A stretch of 64,000 nucleotides of DNA from Metridium senile (GCA_949775045.1 OX459097.1:11870195-11934194), one strand, 5' to 3'; shown: positions 1 through 32,450, counted from the stretch's first letter. A program made the numbers and translations. The notes: generated from the sequence alone by a model not told the origin.

Positions 1-350
1 CGTACCAACCAACCAAACGGAATCAACCAACTTACCAACCAAACAATTAAGGACCGACCGACCAACCTACGTACCAACCAACTTACCAAACGAACGAACC
101 AACCATTTAACCAACCAAAATCAACCAACTTAAACCAAGCAAGCAACCAACCAAGCGACCGACCAACCAGCCAAAGGACCGACCAACCAACCAACCAACC
201 ACAACCAACCAACCAACCATGGCCTACCAACCAACAGATCAACCAACTTACTAACCGCAAACAACAAACTATTCAAACAAACAACTAATCAACAAACCAA
301 CCAATCAACCAACTGACAAAAGGACCGACGAACCAACTAACTAATCCATA
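1..350. repeat. Degenerate (CCAA)n simple repeat
   Basis: Almost continuous ACCAACCA units with point changes, cut by the window's left edge. Confidence 0.9.
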
Positions 351-694
351 AATAATTAGTCTAGAATATGAATTTATAAATAAATACTCTTCCCATTTCT
401 AGGGCGTTTTATCCTGTGTCAAAGCCGAAAAGGCCTCCTACGATGTCCTTTCACTAAACGAATCAAGATACGCTATGCAAACTACGGGCGTACTACGAAG
501 CGTGTTTGTCGCCACCCATCTATCTTCACTACACGATGTTTTTCAGGGAGATCTCGTGTTATCATACGCCGTGCTTGTAATGGCCGCAACAGGTGTCGCC
601 TCTCCGCCAAAAACTACATCTATGGGAACCCTTGTTGGGGTACTTATAAATACATCGACGTTAAATACCAATGTATTTAGAACACTGCTTCTTT
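351..694. other. Unassigned sequence with a 73-codon ORF
   Basis: A plus-strand ORF (475-696) lies here in slightly GC-richer sequence. I recognise no family, see no splice support and would not call it a gene. It may be repeat-derived, since it ends at an inverted repeat (697-823). Confidence 0.3.
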
Positions 695-696
695 AA

Positions 697-823
697 TTTG
701 TGCATTGGGATCCCTTTCTCATGTTGAACGAGAAGGACTAAAACATTACTGAAACAACACCCAGGCCTTTATGAAGTCTTTCTCGGTCAAGAAATGACAA
801 AGGGATCCCAACTTAACACAAAA
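697..823. repeat. Foldback element
   Basis: The left arm, starting TTTGTGCATTGGGATCCC, pairs with the right arm ending GGGATCCCAACTTAACAC, with a central loop. This is MITE-like. Confidence 0.6.
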
Positions 824-888
824 CAAATTGTTAAAATCACTAACTCGTAGATGTAGAGTGCAAATATTATATTCGTGAAAAAAGTACT

Positions 889-972
889 TAGCACTAATTA
901 AATAATAGAAAATAGCATATAATAACACTAAGCACTAATTAAATAATAGAAAATAGCATAAAATAACACTAT
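889..972. repeat. 41-bp tandem duplication
   Basis: Two almost identical copies containing GCACTAATTAAATAATAG, starting at 891 and 932. Confidence 0.8.
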
Positions 973-1006
973 ATTTAGTATTGTATCCAGTAGAGTACAA
1001 ATATTA

Positions 1007-1503
1007 TAGAGTACAAACACTAAAAGTGTGCAATACCTTGTACTATTTACCACTAAATAGCGTTGATTAAACAATAGAGATCAAAAGAATTTGCTTAATT
1101 TAGCAGTATTTAGCAGTATTTATGTTGCACACTTTTAGTGTTTGTACTCTACCCGTGAAACAAGTAGTACTAATAGCGCTAATTAAACAATAGAATTAGA
1201 GTGCACGCCATATATCCGTGAAATAAAACATATGTATTGTCTAATTGGACTATTATGTACAAATTAGTGGATAGCAATTAGTGCAAAGAACAATAGTCAC
1301 ATAATTAGCTGCCTTTGTGTTTCTTTGTATGATTTACGCCTGAGTGAAATCTTAGTTAGTTGATAACAAACTAGTTGATAACTAAATACTATTATGCACT
1401 ACAAAGTGAGTAGTTGTTTCACGGATATATGGTGTGCACTCTAGCATAAAACATCACTATTTAGTAATATTTATGTTTCACGCTTTTAATGTTTGTACTC
1501 TAC
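1007..1503. repeat. Cluster of nested inverted repeats
   Basis: A perfect 27-bp inverted pair sits at 1007-1033 and 1125-1151 (TAGAGTACAAACACTAAAAG and its complement). A second pair, 1197-1223 and 1417-1443, has one mismatch. A third related end is at about 1470-1503. The arrangement suggests several insertions of one short terminal-repeat family. No ORF of note is present. Confidence 0.65.
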
Positions 1504-2177
1504 ACGGGGGCGCCCAAATCAGACAACTTGTAAAGCAAGCAATCAAGCAGTTTAGTTTGTCTTTAGAATATCTAAAGATTTGATTAAGAATTTATAGATA
1601 ATAAAAATATTTTTTAAGGTAGTGAGATGCTTACATTTTTATAATTGAACACTCACACTCAACATACAATACAGAGGGTTCTGAAGGGGTAACATGGGAG
1701 CTGGGGTTGGCCTTATTTTTGACTGGGAAAATGAGATTGGATGCACTGGGACTGGGATTTACAAATAAAAGAACAATAGAACATGGGATTGAAAACTTGA
1801 GCAAAACTGAAGGGGTTATGTGATTTTTGACTGGGATTTGGTCCAAATATAAACTGGGAAATGGGATTCGGAGATCGGTAAAATACTCGTAACAAGGGAG
1901 AATCAAACATTAAACTCAACTTACATTTGACCCATCCCTATCTTAGATTTAAAATCCAGAGTTAAAATGTGGAATAGAGACGGTATGTAGCACAAGAAAG
2001 AAGAGAGGCAGGCTGAAGTTCATGGGACGAGTATGGTGGCCGACAGGGAAAGTTGGAAGACCTCTGTGAAGGCCCTATGTGTAGCCTAGGCGTGAGGGGG
2101 ATAGGTACAGGGAGGGACAGAGTTCAAAAAGTAACTAAACAAATATATCTGTAAGTTACAAATCGTAGGCCGCCTCT
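1504..2177. other. No gene seen
   Basis: AT-rich sequence followed by a G-rich purine stretch (1670-2120). The minus-strand ORFs at 1631-1919 have no recognisable features. Confidence 0.5.
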
Positions 2178-2842
2178 TAAGGCCCGTGCAAACGCACGCA
2201 ACAACATCCAACATTGTTGGGCCAACATTGTTGTGTGATTTTTTCGCGATATTGGAGGGTGTGTGCAAACGCTCGCAACAAGTCCCAACATGTTGGGCGC
2301 TCCGGTGATAATACAGAGGATTCTGGGACACAAATACCCACAACTCCCTACAAACCACTGCTTGTTGGGGCGCCATGTTGAATAATGGATGACTATCTTG
2401 CTCACTGTTGAATTTCAAGTCGTTTTTTTAATGTTTTTTATTTTATTTGTTTATATTTGCTTTTTCTAAGCGATACATATTTTTCTTTTGAATTTTTTTT
2501 TCATTTTTTTTTGTCTTAAAATTTTTTTGAATTTTTTATTGTATTTTATTAAGAAAAAACTCCATATTAGTTTGATTTTGCTGATGTTTCCCTATTACAA
2601 CGATGGGCCACCAGCGCAACATTGTTGGATGTGCTGTGCAAACGAACGCAACATTGTTGAGCTACGCTTCGATGACAGCGAAACAAAAAAAAACAGTTTC
2701 AAACTTCATCCAACAACATCCAACATGTTGCAGCCACACGCAACAACACGCAACATGGTGTGCAAACGCTCGCAACATGTTGGGCCCAACAATGTTGCGT
2801 GATGTTGGCCAACAATGTTGCGTGCGTTTGCACGGGGCTTTA
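2178..2842. mobile_element. Inverted-repeat element packed with CAACAT palindromes
   Basis: The ends are inverted repeats including CCCGTGCAAACGCACGCAAC (left at about 2181, right complement ending at about 2840). Subterminal regions contain many short palindromes such as CAACATTGTTG and CCAACATGTTGG; the centre is T-rich. No transposase is visible. Structure suggests a non-autonomous DNA transposon. Confidence 0.65.
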
Positions 2843-3240
2843 TAGGTTAATAATTATGACGTCATTGTATCTCTATAAACTAGAGACACGTGCGTGCCTG
2901 TCAATATAGGGAGCACAAATGTTCGAACCTCTATCTATCTCTATTGATCGCTAAAAGTACTATCCTATCTTGTTAACATACGATTAATCTACGAATAAAA
3001 GTACGTTCGCACAAGTGCATTATTAACACCTACAATATCAACGAGAGTATTAATGGCTTTTCGGAGTAAATAAAACAAAAGATACCGTTGTTACAACAGC
3101 TTCCAATGTGATCATTGTCGTTTCAACTGTTCTTTTTTTAATTGTAAAAGTGTTTTCATTATTTACATTTAGTATTGATTTTGATTAATCTAATATTGAT
3201 AGTTTTATATTTAGGGATATTTGACTGACCTCCAACCAAG
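2843..3240. other. No gene seen
   Basis: AT-rich unique sequence without a supported ORF. Confidence 0.5.
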
Positions 3241-3259
3241 CACTGAAATCTTGGTTCGA

Positions 3260-3698
3260 AAATAGCGGACTTGATGACGTAGCAAAAATGGCGGACTATT
3301 GCGGCGAACAAAAAGGCAGACTTAGTGACGTAACAAAACGGCCAACTATCTTATCAGTAACGTAACAAAATGGAAAAATAATTGGCGTAATAGGGATTTA
3401 GTGATATTACAAAATGGCAAACTATCTTATAAGTGACGTAACAAAATGGCGGACTTAGTAGCGTACAATGGACTTAGTGAAATTACAAATTGGTACTATC
3501 TATTTAGTAACGTAGCAAAATGACGGACTACAAGTGGCGTAAAATGGACTTAGTGAGACTACAAAATGAAAACTATTTAATTAGTAACGTAACAAAATGG
3601 CGGACTTAGTGGCGTAAAATGGACTTAGTGAAATTACAAATTGGCAAACTATCTATTTAGTAACGTTGCAAAATGACGGACTATAAGTGGCGTAAAAA
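3260..3698. repeat. Degenerate tandem repeat around GACGTAACAAAATGGCGGAC
   Basis: Repeated blocks of ACTTAGTGACGTAACAAAAT, CTATCTTATTAGTAACG and GGCGTAAAATGGACTTAG with variable spacing of roughly 40-110 bp. Confidence 0.75.
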
Positions 3699-3992
3699 AA
3701 AAAGCGTCACTGTGCGCCCACCTAATTCCATTCAAATTTAGAGCTCTTTAGAAACAGTTTGTTTGAAACAAACAACAAGGGAGGGAAAGTAAGAGCGCTG
3801 TTTTCTTTCCGTAGCATTTGGATTGGACGTTTGGACGACCGAGGATTGAACCAAGGGCCAGTAGCATTCGTTGATATAAAATTTCTTTGATCGTTGGAAG
3901 TTGATGGGCAGCCATTTTAGTTATAGGACAGGACAGCGTGATTAAAGATACCTAAAGAAAACAAAAGAACACCTTAAATAGTTAGAGTTAAT

Positions 3993-4148
3993 AAAGCGGT
4001 TTTCGTACGATTGGGAAACTGACCGTACCGTAACGTAGCCGTAACCGTACCGTAAGTTCTATAAAAACATTCGAAAATTCTACAGTAACAGTACCGTAAC
4101 GGTGCGGTAAATATTACGGCCAGTTTCCCACTCATACGAAAACCGCTC
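3993..4148. repeat. Foldback element
   Basis: The left arm AAAGCGGTTTTCGTACGATT continues into GGGAAACTG and pairs with a right arm ending in CGAAAACCGCT. The interior has repeated CCGTACCGTAAC motifs. Confidence 0.75.
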
Positions 4149-4149
4149 T

Positions 4150-4806
4150 ATATGTAGTAAGAAATACCGACACGACGACCTCGACAATAATGCTCTCAGT
4201 GATGATGATAATAATGGTGACAATAATAATGATGATGATGATGACGAGCTTAAATAGTTATAGCTAATATCTGTAGTAAGAAATACCGACACGACGACCT
4301 CGACAATAATGCTCTGCATGATGATAATAATGGTGACAATAATAATGATGATGATGATGACGAGCTTAAATAGTTAGAGCTAATATCTGTAGTAAGAAAT
4401 ACCGACACGATGACCACCGACAATGATGCTCTGATGATGGTATAATGATGATGATGATGACGAGCTTAAATAATATCAGCTAATATCTGTAGTAAGAAAT
4501 ACCGACACGATGACCACGACAATAATGCTCTGATGATGGTATAATGATGATGATAATAATGGTGACAATAATGATGATGATGACGAGCTTAAATAGTTAG
4601 AGCTAATATCTGTAGTAAGAAATACCGACACGATGACCACCGACAATGATGCTCTGCATGATGATAATAATGGTGACAATAATAATGATGATGATGATGA
4701 CGAGCTTAAATAGTTAGAGCTAATATCTATAGTAAGAAATACCGACACGACGACCTCGACAATAATGCTCTGCATGATGATGGTATAATGATGATGATGA
4801 TAATGG
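4150..4806. repeat. Tandem repeat of about 100-123 bp, six copies
   Basis: AGTAAGAAATACCGACACGA recurs at about 4155, 4274, 4390, 4490, 4613 and 4730, each copy followed by a variable GAT/AAT tract. ORFs through it are low-complexity and not genes. Confidence 0.85.
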
Positions 4807-4960
4807 TAGACTGCGAGCAGTCCCTACTTTTCCCTCCAGATTCAGAAAATAGAACGCAGACGAGCGGGAATGGGCGCTCGTCCGTGTTTTATTAAAATGC
4901 TCATTTTTTTCTCGATTTCCTCGGAATCTGGAGGGAAAAGAAGGGACTGTTCACAGTCTA
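4807..4960. repeat. Foldback element
   Basis: Arms of about 37 bp: the left starts TAGACTGCGAGCAGTCCCTA and the right ends GGGACTGTTCACAGTCTA, around an AT-rich loop. Confidence 0.75.
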
Positions 4961-5185
4961 TGATAATGGTGACAATAATGATGATGATGACGATGATTAT
5001 AGGAATGCTGTAAAATATAACAATACCAGCAATGGTGTAGCGGTAATAAAAGCAAGCAAACTGAGCAAACTGGTGATAATGACTACTGAACAATCCCCTC
5101 CTCCTTCCCCCATAAATTAAATTTCCACGCCATACACACAACATACCCAATCAAAGCAGCGAAAGTGTCACCAACGTGTTTCCGT

Positions 5186-25861
<20,676 letters not shown>

Positions 25862-26159
25862 TTTTGAGGCAAAAACCGAGAAAGTGCAACAGGAATATTT
25901 TGGAAAATGGTCGAATGTTGATGTATGCTTAGTAGCCTGGCCTTATGACCCTCCCCTAAAGGTTCCGCACCCCACCCCTGACCTGACGGAAAAGCAGAGA
26001 ATTCCACAGGAAACCCAAATTATAATTTATATTTTTTATATTCATTTGTTTACCTATTTCTTTCTTCCTTTCCCTCTTTCTTCCTTATACTCTTTTTTTA
26101 AATATCAATTATTACATACTATAATTCATTCAAAAACTTTTGACCGGGAAAGAATAGGA

Positions 26160-26330
26160 TAGAGTCAAAAGCGCGGCAAAGAGGATGTTCCTAGCCAATC
26201 AGAAAATAATGAGCATATATATCTAGCCAATCAGAGCACGGAAATAACTTCGCGCCGTTTTCTGCAATGACTTGCTTTATTTACTCCGAGCGTTGTTTGC
26301 TAAAAAAAATGGCGACTGTTATCAACACGA
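26160..26330 (-). promoter_or_regulatory. Probable Munc18 promoter region with two CCAAT boxes
   Basis: About 300-470 bp upstream of the ATG at 25861. Two GCCAATCAG motifs at about 26194-26201 and 26226-26233 read as inverted CCAAT (NF-Y type) boxes for the gene. Between them is an AT-rich TATATAT stretch, followed by an E2F-like TTCGCGCC at about 26250. A YY1-like AAAATGGCGAC lies near 26306. No transcription start can be fixed from sequence alone. Confidence 0.35.
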
Positions 26331-26643
26331 TTATGTTCTATAGCTCAATATAGAGAACGAAACTGCAAGAAGCAATTCAAAACAACCCAGAAAACGAGTG
26401 TATATTAAACACAAGGACGTTTGTGGTTGTGGAGCGAATATTAACAGGTTAGCGAAACTTTCAATTACTTTTTAGTCTAGTGCAAAACTTTAGAATTATG
26501 TGGAATTTTAGACGATAGATAGCTTATTTTAATCTATATTTCTTTGAGTGTAAAAGCTTTGCTGTTGTTTCAAGAAAGTTTTTGAAGGATTGCAAGCTTT
26601 ATTAAGCTTATATATATATAATAACATAAATTATCATTTAAGA

Positions 26644-26799
26644 AATAGAAGACGATTTTCCGTGTTATATAGCCTGATCTAAACACGCGTGATGTTGGGA
26701 GAACACGAGAGAGCGTAGGAAAAGCACGAGCCGTTAGTGTTCTCCCAACATCACAAGTGTTTAGATCAGGCTATATAACACGGAAAATCGTCTTCTATT
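26644..26799. mobile_element. Foldback element upstream of the Munc18 gene
   Basis: Arms of about 62 bp pair nearly perfectly from AATAGAAGACGATTTTCCGT through TAGCCTGATCTAAACACG. A third related end (CCGTGTTGGATGAGGCTATC on the minus strand) is at 26882-26925. Confidence 0.85.
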
Positions 26800-27413
26800 G
26801 CTTTTATAAAATATTTTTTGAGGCTAAATCGGCATTTTAATTGCTGATAAGAATAGCAATTCTCAATACGCGCGCCGTCAATACGCGCGCGCATGTTTAG
26901 ATAGCCTCATCCAACACGGTTTTTGACCAATCATAGCGCGCGTACTATCTAAATTATTTTATAATACCAATTTTAATTTGCAAGCAATCGCAGCCAATCG
27001 AAAATCTATTGAGGCAACTGATATTCCACTATTTCTATATTTCTGATATTTTCCACTAATTCTGCTTTCATATTCGATTGAAAAAGATGTATATGAGTAA
27101 TGTTAAAAATAATAATTGCTGTAAGCATGTGAATTATAATTTTAATTGTTTTAAGAAAAAATTATTATGTAAATGAGAAAATTGTCGTCCTTTGCTTGCC
27201 CGGTATCACACTCCATATATGGTCAAGGCATTTTTCAAATAAAAAAGTTGTAATATATAAATAACTAGACGCTCTATGAGCGTGAAGTCGGGCTAGTTGA
27301 GGATTATGCAATTTAGTCTATTAGCCCAGTAGGAGTGGTGGGACCCAGTTTTTGACAGCTAGAGATTACTGGAGCTATAACACTGATGCCCCTTGGATAT
27401 ACTCTGAAGATAT

Positions 27414-27655
27414 AATAATCTTAATGAATACTCCAATTTCGAGATCTCTTTTACTCAGTGTTAGCCTCAATTGTGTGTAAAATATGCAGAAATTTAGATA
27501 AAACTCGTGAGATTTCGATATATTTTTATTGTCTTCTATGCTCACAAATCTCTTTCATTTGCACGGACTGTTACTGAACAAAAGAATATATTACATGGTT
27601 TTGAGGCTAACACTGAGTAAAAGAGATCTCGACACTGGAGTATTAATCTTAATTG
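27414..27655. repeat. Inverted repeat
   Basis: AATACTCCAATTTCGAGATC then TCTTTTACTCAGTGTTAGCC at the left, with its complement at about 27600-27655. Confidence 0.75.
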
Positions 27656-28365
27656 TCTGTTCAAGACAAATTTGTAAAATGTAGATGAAAAATATTACAG
27701 AAACACCGTATTTCATGACTTTAACGCACTGATCCTTTTGAAATACACTAAAAGAGCATTATAAAGCAAAATAAATATTTGAACTTCTAAACACAAAATG
27801 CAAAATACGTATATTTGGTTAGTGGAAGAATATTTTTCTTGTGGATAAAGAAAGTAGCTTTTATTTTTTTCGTTATAAAAATCAAAAATAGCTTTATATT
27901 CGAGCCATGCTTCAAGTGTGGGGGAGGGGGGCAAGTTGTTGTTTTGTTAGCGCTTGGTCGCTCTCGATTGTCAGAGCATAGGGAGAAGGCACATTTCGAA
28001 CGTTTAGCAGAACTTTTTATGGGGAAAACATTGATCGATTCGTTTGAAATTTTGGTATTTTGTTCTTTTATATCTACTTTGTACTGTATCAAAAGCTGAG
28101 TTTTGTAGTCACAGGAAAAGAGTGGATTTTCGGGTGATATTTAGAGGTGATTGGTGTCCGCTGGGTCGAGAGCTGTGTAATTGTGTAATTTTATTGACAC
28201 GCCGATGACCGTTGAAATTCGCCATCCTCAAAACCTCCTTAAATGGCCACCAAAACCCAAGAAAACCACACAGAAACGTTCATAAGCTCATAATCTTTTA
28301 TTATGGAAAAGAAAAATATTACTGACTAAAGAAGAGATTTCAAACGGGACCATATTTGAACGTTA

Positions 28366-29291
28366 TGCACTAGTCAATTGAAACCCCCGCCCCCCGACCC
28401 CCGGGACTAGCGGGGCACTGAACGGGGACGTGACGCGTTTTTAACGTGCTTTTACAGCAATATTGCACCGGGGGGTCGGGATTTTAACTAATTGTCTTCG
28501 CAGCGGGGCAGCGAGCGGGGATTTTAACGCTCGTTTGAATATGTAAGGGCCTGGAAACTAGAGGTCGGCCATCTTGGAAAATACCCAGAAAGCATTGGTA
28601 TTCTAACATCGGTATTCTATAGGTGTGGATGATATTAATATTCCGATCCTTTGCTAGAATGGAAAAACGAAAGGTGAGTCAACATGCGTACTTTTAATGA
28701 AAACAAATCACGAATGTTGAAGATTTTATCCATGATATTTTGCCATTATTGATATATCTTACATTAATTTGTTTTGGTTAATTTTGTTTGTAGATGATCC
28801 TGAGAAATTTTGCCTCTGTAATCATGCAGCCGTTTGGATTGCTGTGACAGCAAAGAGTGTGATATAATGTGGTATCATCTCTCCTGTGTGGGCCTCAGAG
28901 CTGCCCCTGAGGGAAAATGGCTTTGTCAAAAGTGCAAATAAAACCACTATTCATTAAGTAATATTTACAAGCATTGTTCATTTTATACTTAAAATGACAT
29001 TATGAAACCCAACTGACGCCCCTGAAAATATTGGACATTAAATATTTGTGAATCAGAATGGAACACACAAAGATTAGCTATGCGTGGCACAGGAAATTGC
29101 AGTTGGAGTGAAATGTGTTTGTTTTGTTATTTACTACTAGACCAAAATAGCGGGGCCACAATAGCGGGGGCTTTAACAGTGAATGTGCCCCCGACTACCA
29201 GGGGAAATGTCTGATTTTAACACTACCCAAACGTTAAATTCCCCGGTATTTCCCGGGGGTCGGGGGGCGGGGGTTTCAATTGACTAGTGCA
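28366..29291. mobile_element. 926-bp inverted-repeat DNA element carrying a broken PHD finger
   Basis: The ends are near-perfect inverted repeats of about 40 bp, beginning TGCACTAGTCAATTGAAACC, flanked on both sides by TTA, which suggests a 3-bp target-site duplication. The subterminal parts are rich in C/G runs. Inside, on the plus strand at about 28660-28940, are a short ATG exon followed by GTGAGT, a TTTGTAG acceptor at about 28793, and a PHD-like stretch. No transposase is visible, so it is probably non-autonomous. PIF/Harbinger-type elements make 3-bp duplications, but the superfamily is not proved. Confidence 0.7.
28794..28940 (+). pseudogene. Frameshifted PHD-finger fragment inside an inverted-repeat element
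   Basis: One frame gives FCLCNHAA (first Cys-x-Cys pair). Another frame, one base off, gives CDSKECDIMWYHLSCVGL and then GKWLCQKCK followed by TAA at about 28938. Together these are the two halves of an ING-like PHD zinc finger (C4-H-C3). The frame change near 28830 also shortens the loop between the halves, so the fragment cannot code for an intact finger as it stands. PHD fingers read histone H3 tails and appear in several transposon proteins. Whether this is host capture or a transposon's own domain is open. Confidence 0.55.
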
Positions 29292-29321
29292 TTATCCATA
29301 TTGAACTTCGAAAGAGCCGTT

Positions 29322-29633
29322 AAATACCACAGGAAGCCCAAAACCACAAATTGATAGTGTGGGAAGCCTGTGATTAATCTGCTCAGTTCTGGGAATTCGA
29401 GGATCGAGTTGGCTCGAGTATAACTGACTGTCTGATATTGACATGTTTTAGAAAATCTCTTTCCGTAAAAACGTTAGAAAAAAACAGCTAGCAATTGTAT
29501 AATGACTTGAGCAAACAATATACCCAAATCCAACCCTGATTTGGAAGAGTAAATCGATGTGAAGTACGAGAAATCCAAATGAGTTCAGGTTCAAATCCAA
29601 GATGGCGATTTGCTTGGGCTTCCTGTGGTATTT
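29322..29633. repeat. Inverted repeat, 19-bp perfect arms
   Basis: AAATACCACAGGAAGCCCA at 29322 and its complement ending at 29633. Confidence 0.6.
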
Positions 29634-29669
29634 GCGCATGCTCATGACGTAAGGTGGTCAAAACGCGAC

Positions 29670-29713
29670 ATGATACATAGATAGATAGATACATAGATAC
29701 ATAGATACATAGA
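29670..29713. repeat. (GATA/ATAC)n microsatellite
   Basis: Tetranucleotide run ATAGATAGATACATAGATAC. Confidence 0.9.
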
Positions 29714-29759
29714 TTGACGAAACTGTAGAACTAAAGTCGGGCCGCCTATGGCTAGCCCG

Positions 29760-30620
29760 ACTAAAAATATAAAAGCCCATAAAAATGATTTAGAATATTT
29801 ATAAACAAGCTAACCAATTAACCAAAATAATATTAAAGTTTAAAAATAATCAAGTTAAAATGAAAGTTTGCTAAGCCATACAATTTCAAAATTTTCAATT
29901 TACAACAATTTTCAATTGTTATTTAAATTTTTAGATTAAAAGTAAGTGATCGAATGTTAATTATCTACAGCTGAATGAATAAATGGCCTCATAAGTTAAT
30001 AAATACGAGTTTTATTAAGCGCTCTTTATATTCACTATAGTAAATCGAAAAATATCAGCTTGGGTTACCTGTGCTCTGAGAAAGACGCAAACCGGTGGTC
30101 CCGTTTGCTTTCGCTCACGCAAACCCCAAATAAGGTAGCCGTAAGATATCCAGAATAGTGCCGGATTTTCACCCGGTAAATCTATTATAAGTGCCTTTGA
30201 ACCTGTATAATCTACAAAAGTCAACATTTTAGCGGACACAATGAGAAAGATTGCGGCACGTCAGTTGTATTTCTATGACGGTAACAAAAATTAAACGAAA
30301 CATTTTAGGACATTATGTACGACACTATATCCTCTTTTTATCTTATCGCTTCTAAAACTATGAGTCAAAATTGCCTATTTTCTAATTACTTTGTGTGTAT
30401 ATGTTTATTTGGCTGTCGATTATATTTTATGGAATCTCTTGTTAGTTAAATAAGAATATCATAATCGCGATGGTAGCGCTTAGATCGTTGCCGGATATCT
30501 GCTTTGAATCTACTACGAATTGAACATATCGAGAAGTTAATCTAAATCAAGTTTTTAAGACGCCATATGCACTTGATTGAAATATCCGACTTTGGGTCAG
30601 TCAGGCGATTACGTCGTGAC
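29760..30620. other. No gene seen
   Basis: AT-rich sequence. The minus ORF 30015-30239 has no family match or splice support. Confidence 0.5.
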
Positions 30621-30624
30621 GTCA

Positions 30625-31110
30625 TAGAATGATATAAAACGCCTCCTCACCGTCATTTTCATCATCACCATCAGGTCATCATTTAATCATAAAGCGGTTC
30701 GTGTATTTACAGCCATTTGAAAGAGGTTGTCGAACGTACTGATTAACTCAACCTAGCGAAACAGAAATTAAAGGAACCTTTACAATCGAATACACTGTGA
30801 CGCAATCGAATGATATAAAACTCTCCATCATCATCATTATGATTGTCATCATCATCATCATTATTATCATCATTATCATCATCATCATCATCATTATCAT
30901 CATCATTATCATCATCATCACCATCACGACAATTATCATTTTCTTCATCATCATCTTCATCATCATCATCATCATCGTCATTATCATCATCATCATCATC
31001 ACCATCACCTTTATCATTTTTTTCATCATCATCATCATTTTGTTCAACACCATATCCATGTAATAATAAAACGCTTCGTGCACTTACAGCCATTTCAAAG
31101 AGGTTGACAT
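30625..31110. repeat. Duplicated unit with a large (TCA)n expansion in copy 2
   Basis: Copy 1 (about 30625-30745) and copy 2 (about 30800-31110) share GAATGATATAAAACKC and CGTG-ATTTACAGCCATTT-AAAGAGGTTG. Copy 2 contains about 220 bp of ATC/TCA triplets where copy 1 has about 40 bp. Poly-Asp, poly-Met and poly-Ile ORFs are artefacts. Confidence 0.8.
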
Positions 31111-31330
31111 TGAAGCCAGCCTAATATCGAATGAAGAAGCTGGTTGCAATCAAACAATGAATGAATCAATTGAGTTTAGTGTGATCGTCATTCTCCGCTC
31201 ACCAGAATGCAAATCAATCTTGCATGAGATGATCATTTTTCTTCTTTTAGACAATTTTTTAAATTATATCGTCTTCTTGCAGCGTTTTTTGAGTGGCAAT
31301 TGCCGAATACGGCAAAAAAAAAAAAAACCT

Positions 31331-31495
31331 CTTGGAAAACACTGTGTTGATCAAGAACTGTAATTCAAAATAAAATCATTTATGAGTAATTTATTTTTGT
31401 TTTTGATGTTCTTGAAAAACGCTGTGTTGATTACTGAAGAACTGTAATTCAAAATAAAATCATTTATGATTTATTTATTTTTGTTTTTGATGTTC
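31331..31495. repeat. Tandem duplication of about 82 bp
   Basis: AAAACRCTGTGTTGATYA, GAACTGTAATTCAAAATAAA and TTTGTTTTTGATGTTC occur twice. Confidence 0.85.
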
Positions 31496-31939
31496 AATTC
31501 CTCTAAAAAAAGAAATAACGAAAGAATTTGCATATTCATATATTTCGGAATAATAAAAATCTCTTTTTTTCTTCTAAATTTATTTTAAATTTTCTTTCTG
31601 TGTTTATTATATATGATTTTTATTTCCTTTTCCGTGAAAAAGTCGATCATTTCTATCCTAAAGACGGCAGAACACATCAATTTACATCTACGTGTTTAAA
31701 CAGAAGCTTAATAAATTTGCAGCAAAATAAACAATCACTCTGTATTTATAAAACCATTCTCCAAATATACTTCAATCAAACCTGCCTCTTAATAAATAAA
31801 CACAAGCGTACTGTCTTAACCTGTGCGTGTTTAGCTTCCGATGTGGCTAAATTTAATTTAACATTAATCCAAATTTGATTCATAATTCGAGTAAGAATGA
31901 CTTAACTCGTAATGTGAACTAAAAAAGGCGGACTGTCTC

Positions 31940-32350
31940 TTATTGACGTTTCTCGGATTAATTTCTTCATTTATTTGTTCGAAACGTCAGTAAATATGAC
32001 TCTCTGTTTATAGTGCATTGCTTTCACTGATTTCTGAAATAGTTTTTTTTCGTTTTTTGTTCGAAAGTAAATATAACTCTCTGTTTATAGTGTATTACTT
32101 TCACTGATTTCTGGAATAATTTTTTCTTTTTCTGTTCGAAACGTCAGTAAATTTAACTCTCTGTTTATGGTGCATTACTTTCACTGATTTCTGCGATAAT
32201 TTTTTCGTTTTTTGTTCGAAACGTCAGTAAATATAACTCTCTGTTTATGGTGTATTGCTCTCACTGATTTCTGGAATAATTTTTTTTTCTTTTTTTGCTC
32301 GAAACGTCAGTAAATATAACTCTCTGTTTATGGTGCATTACTTTCACTAA
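31940..32350. repeat. Tandem repeat of about 80 bp, five copies
   Basis: TCTCTGTTTATGGTGCATTA recurs at about 32001, 32078, 32158, 32238 and 32321, each preceded by TTCGAAACGTCAGTAAATAT. Confidence 0.92.
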
Positions 32351-32353
32351 TAT

Positions 32354-32354
<1 letters not shown>

Positions 32355-32404
<50 letters not shown>

Positions 32405-32450
32405 TTATTGTACCTTACAATATAATATACAAAATACAAAAATTGATTAA
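32355..32450. repeat. (AAC)n tract joined to a retroelement-like end
   Basis: About 45 bp of pure CAA, then TTTATTGTACCTTACAATAT and TACAAAATACAAAAATTGAT, as at 9600-9660. Confidence 0.65.

Larger units (their letters stand above)
25862..28362. other. Intergenic, upstream of the Munc18 gene
   Basis: It holds the candidate promoter (26160-26330), a foldback element (26644-26799), a second sequence at about 26882-26925 resembling that element's end, and an inverted repeat at about 27414-27655. ORFs here (for example 27787-28092 minus) match nothing I recognise and have no splice or homology support. I see no gene. Confidence 0.6.

Noticed and set aside
26305..26460. Divergent plus-strand gene starting AAAATGGCGACTG
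   Set aside because: The frame closes after 14 codons and no downstream exon could be found; more likely a YY1-like promoter motif.
30743..31124. Poly-Asp, poly-Met, poly-Ile and poly-Ser ORFs
   Set aside because: All four are frames of one ATC/GAT microsatellite.
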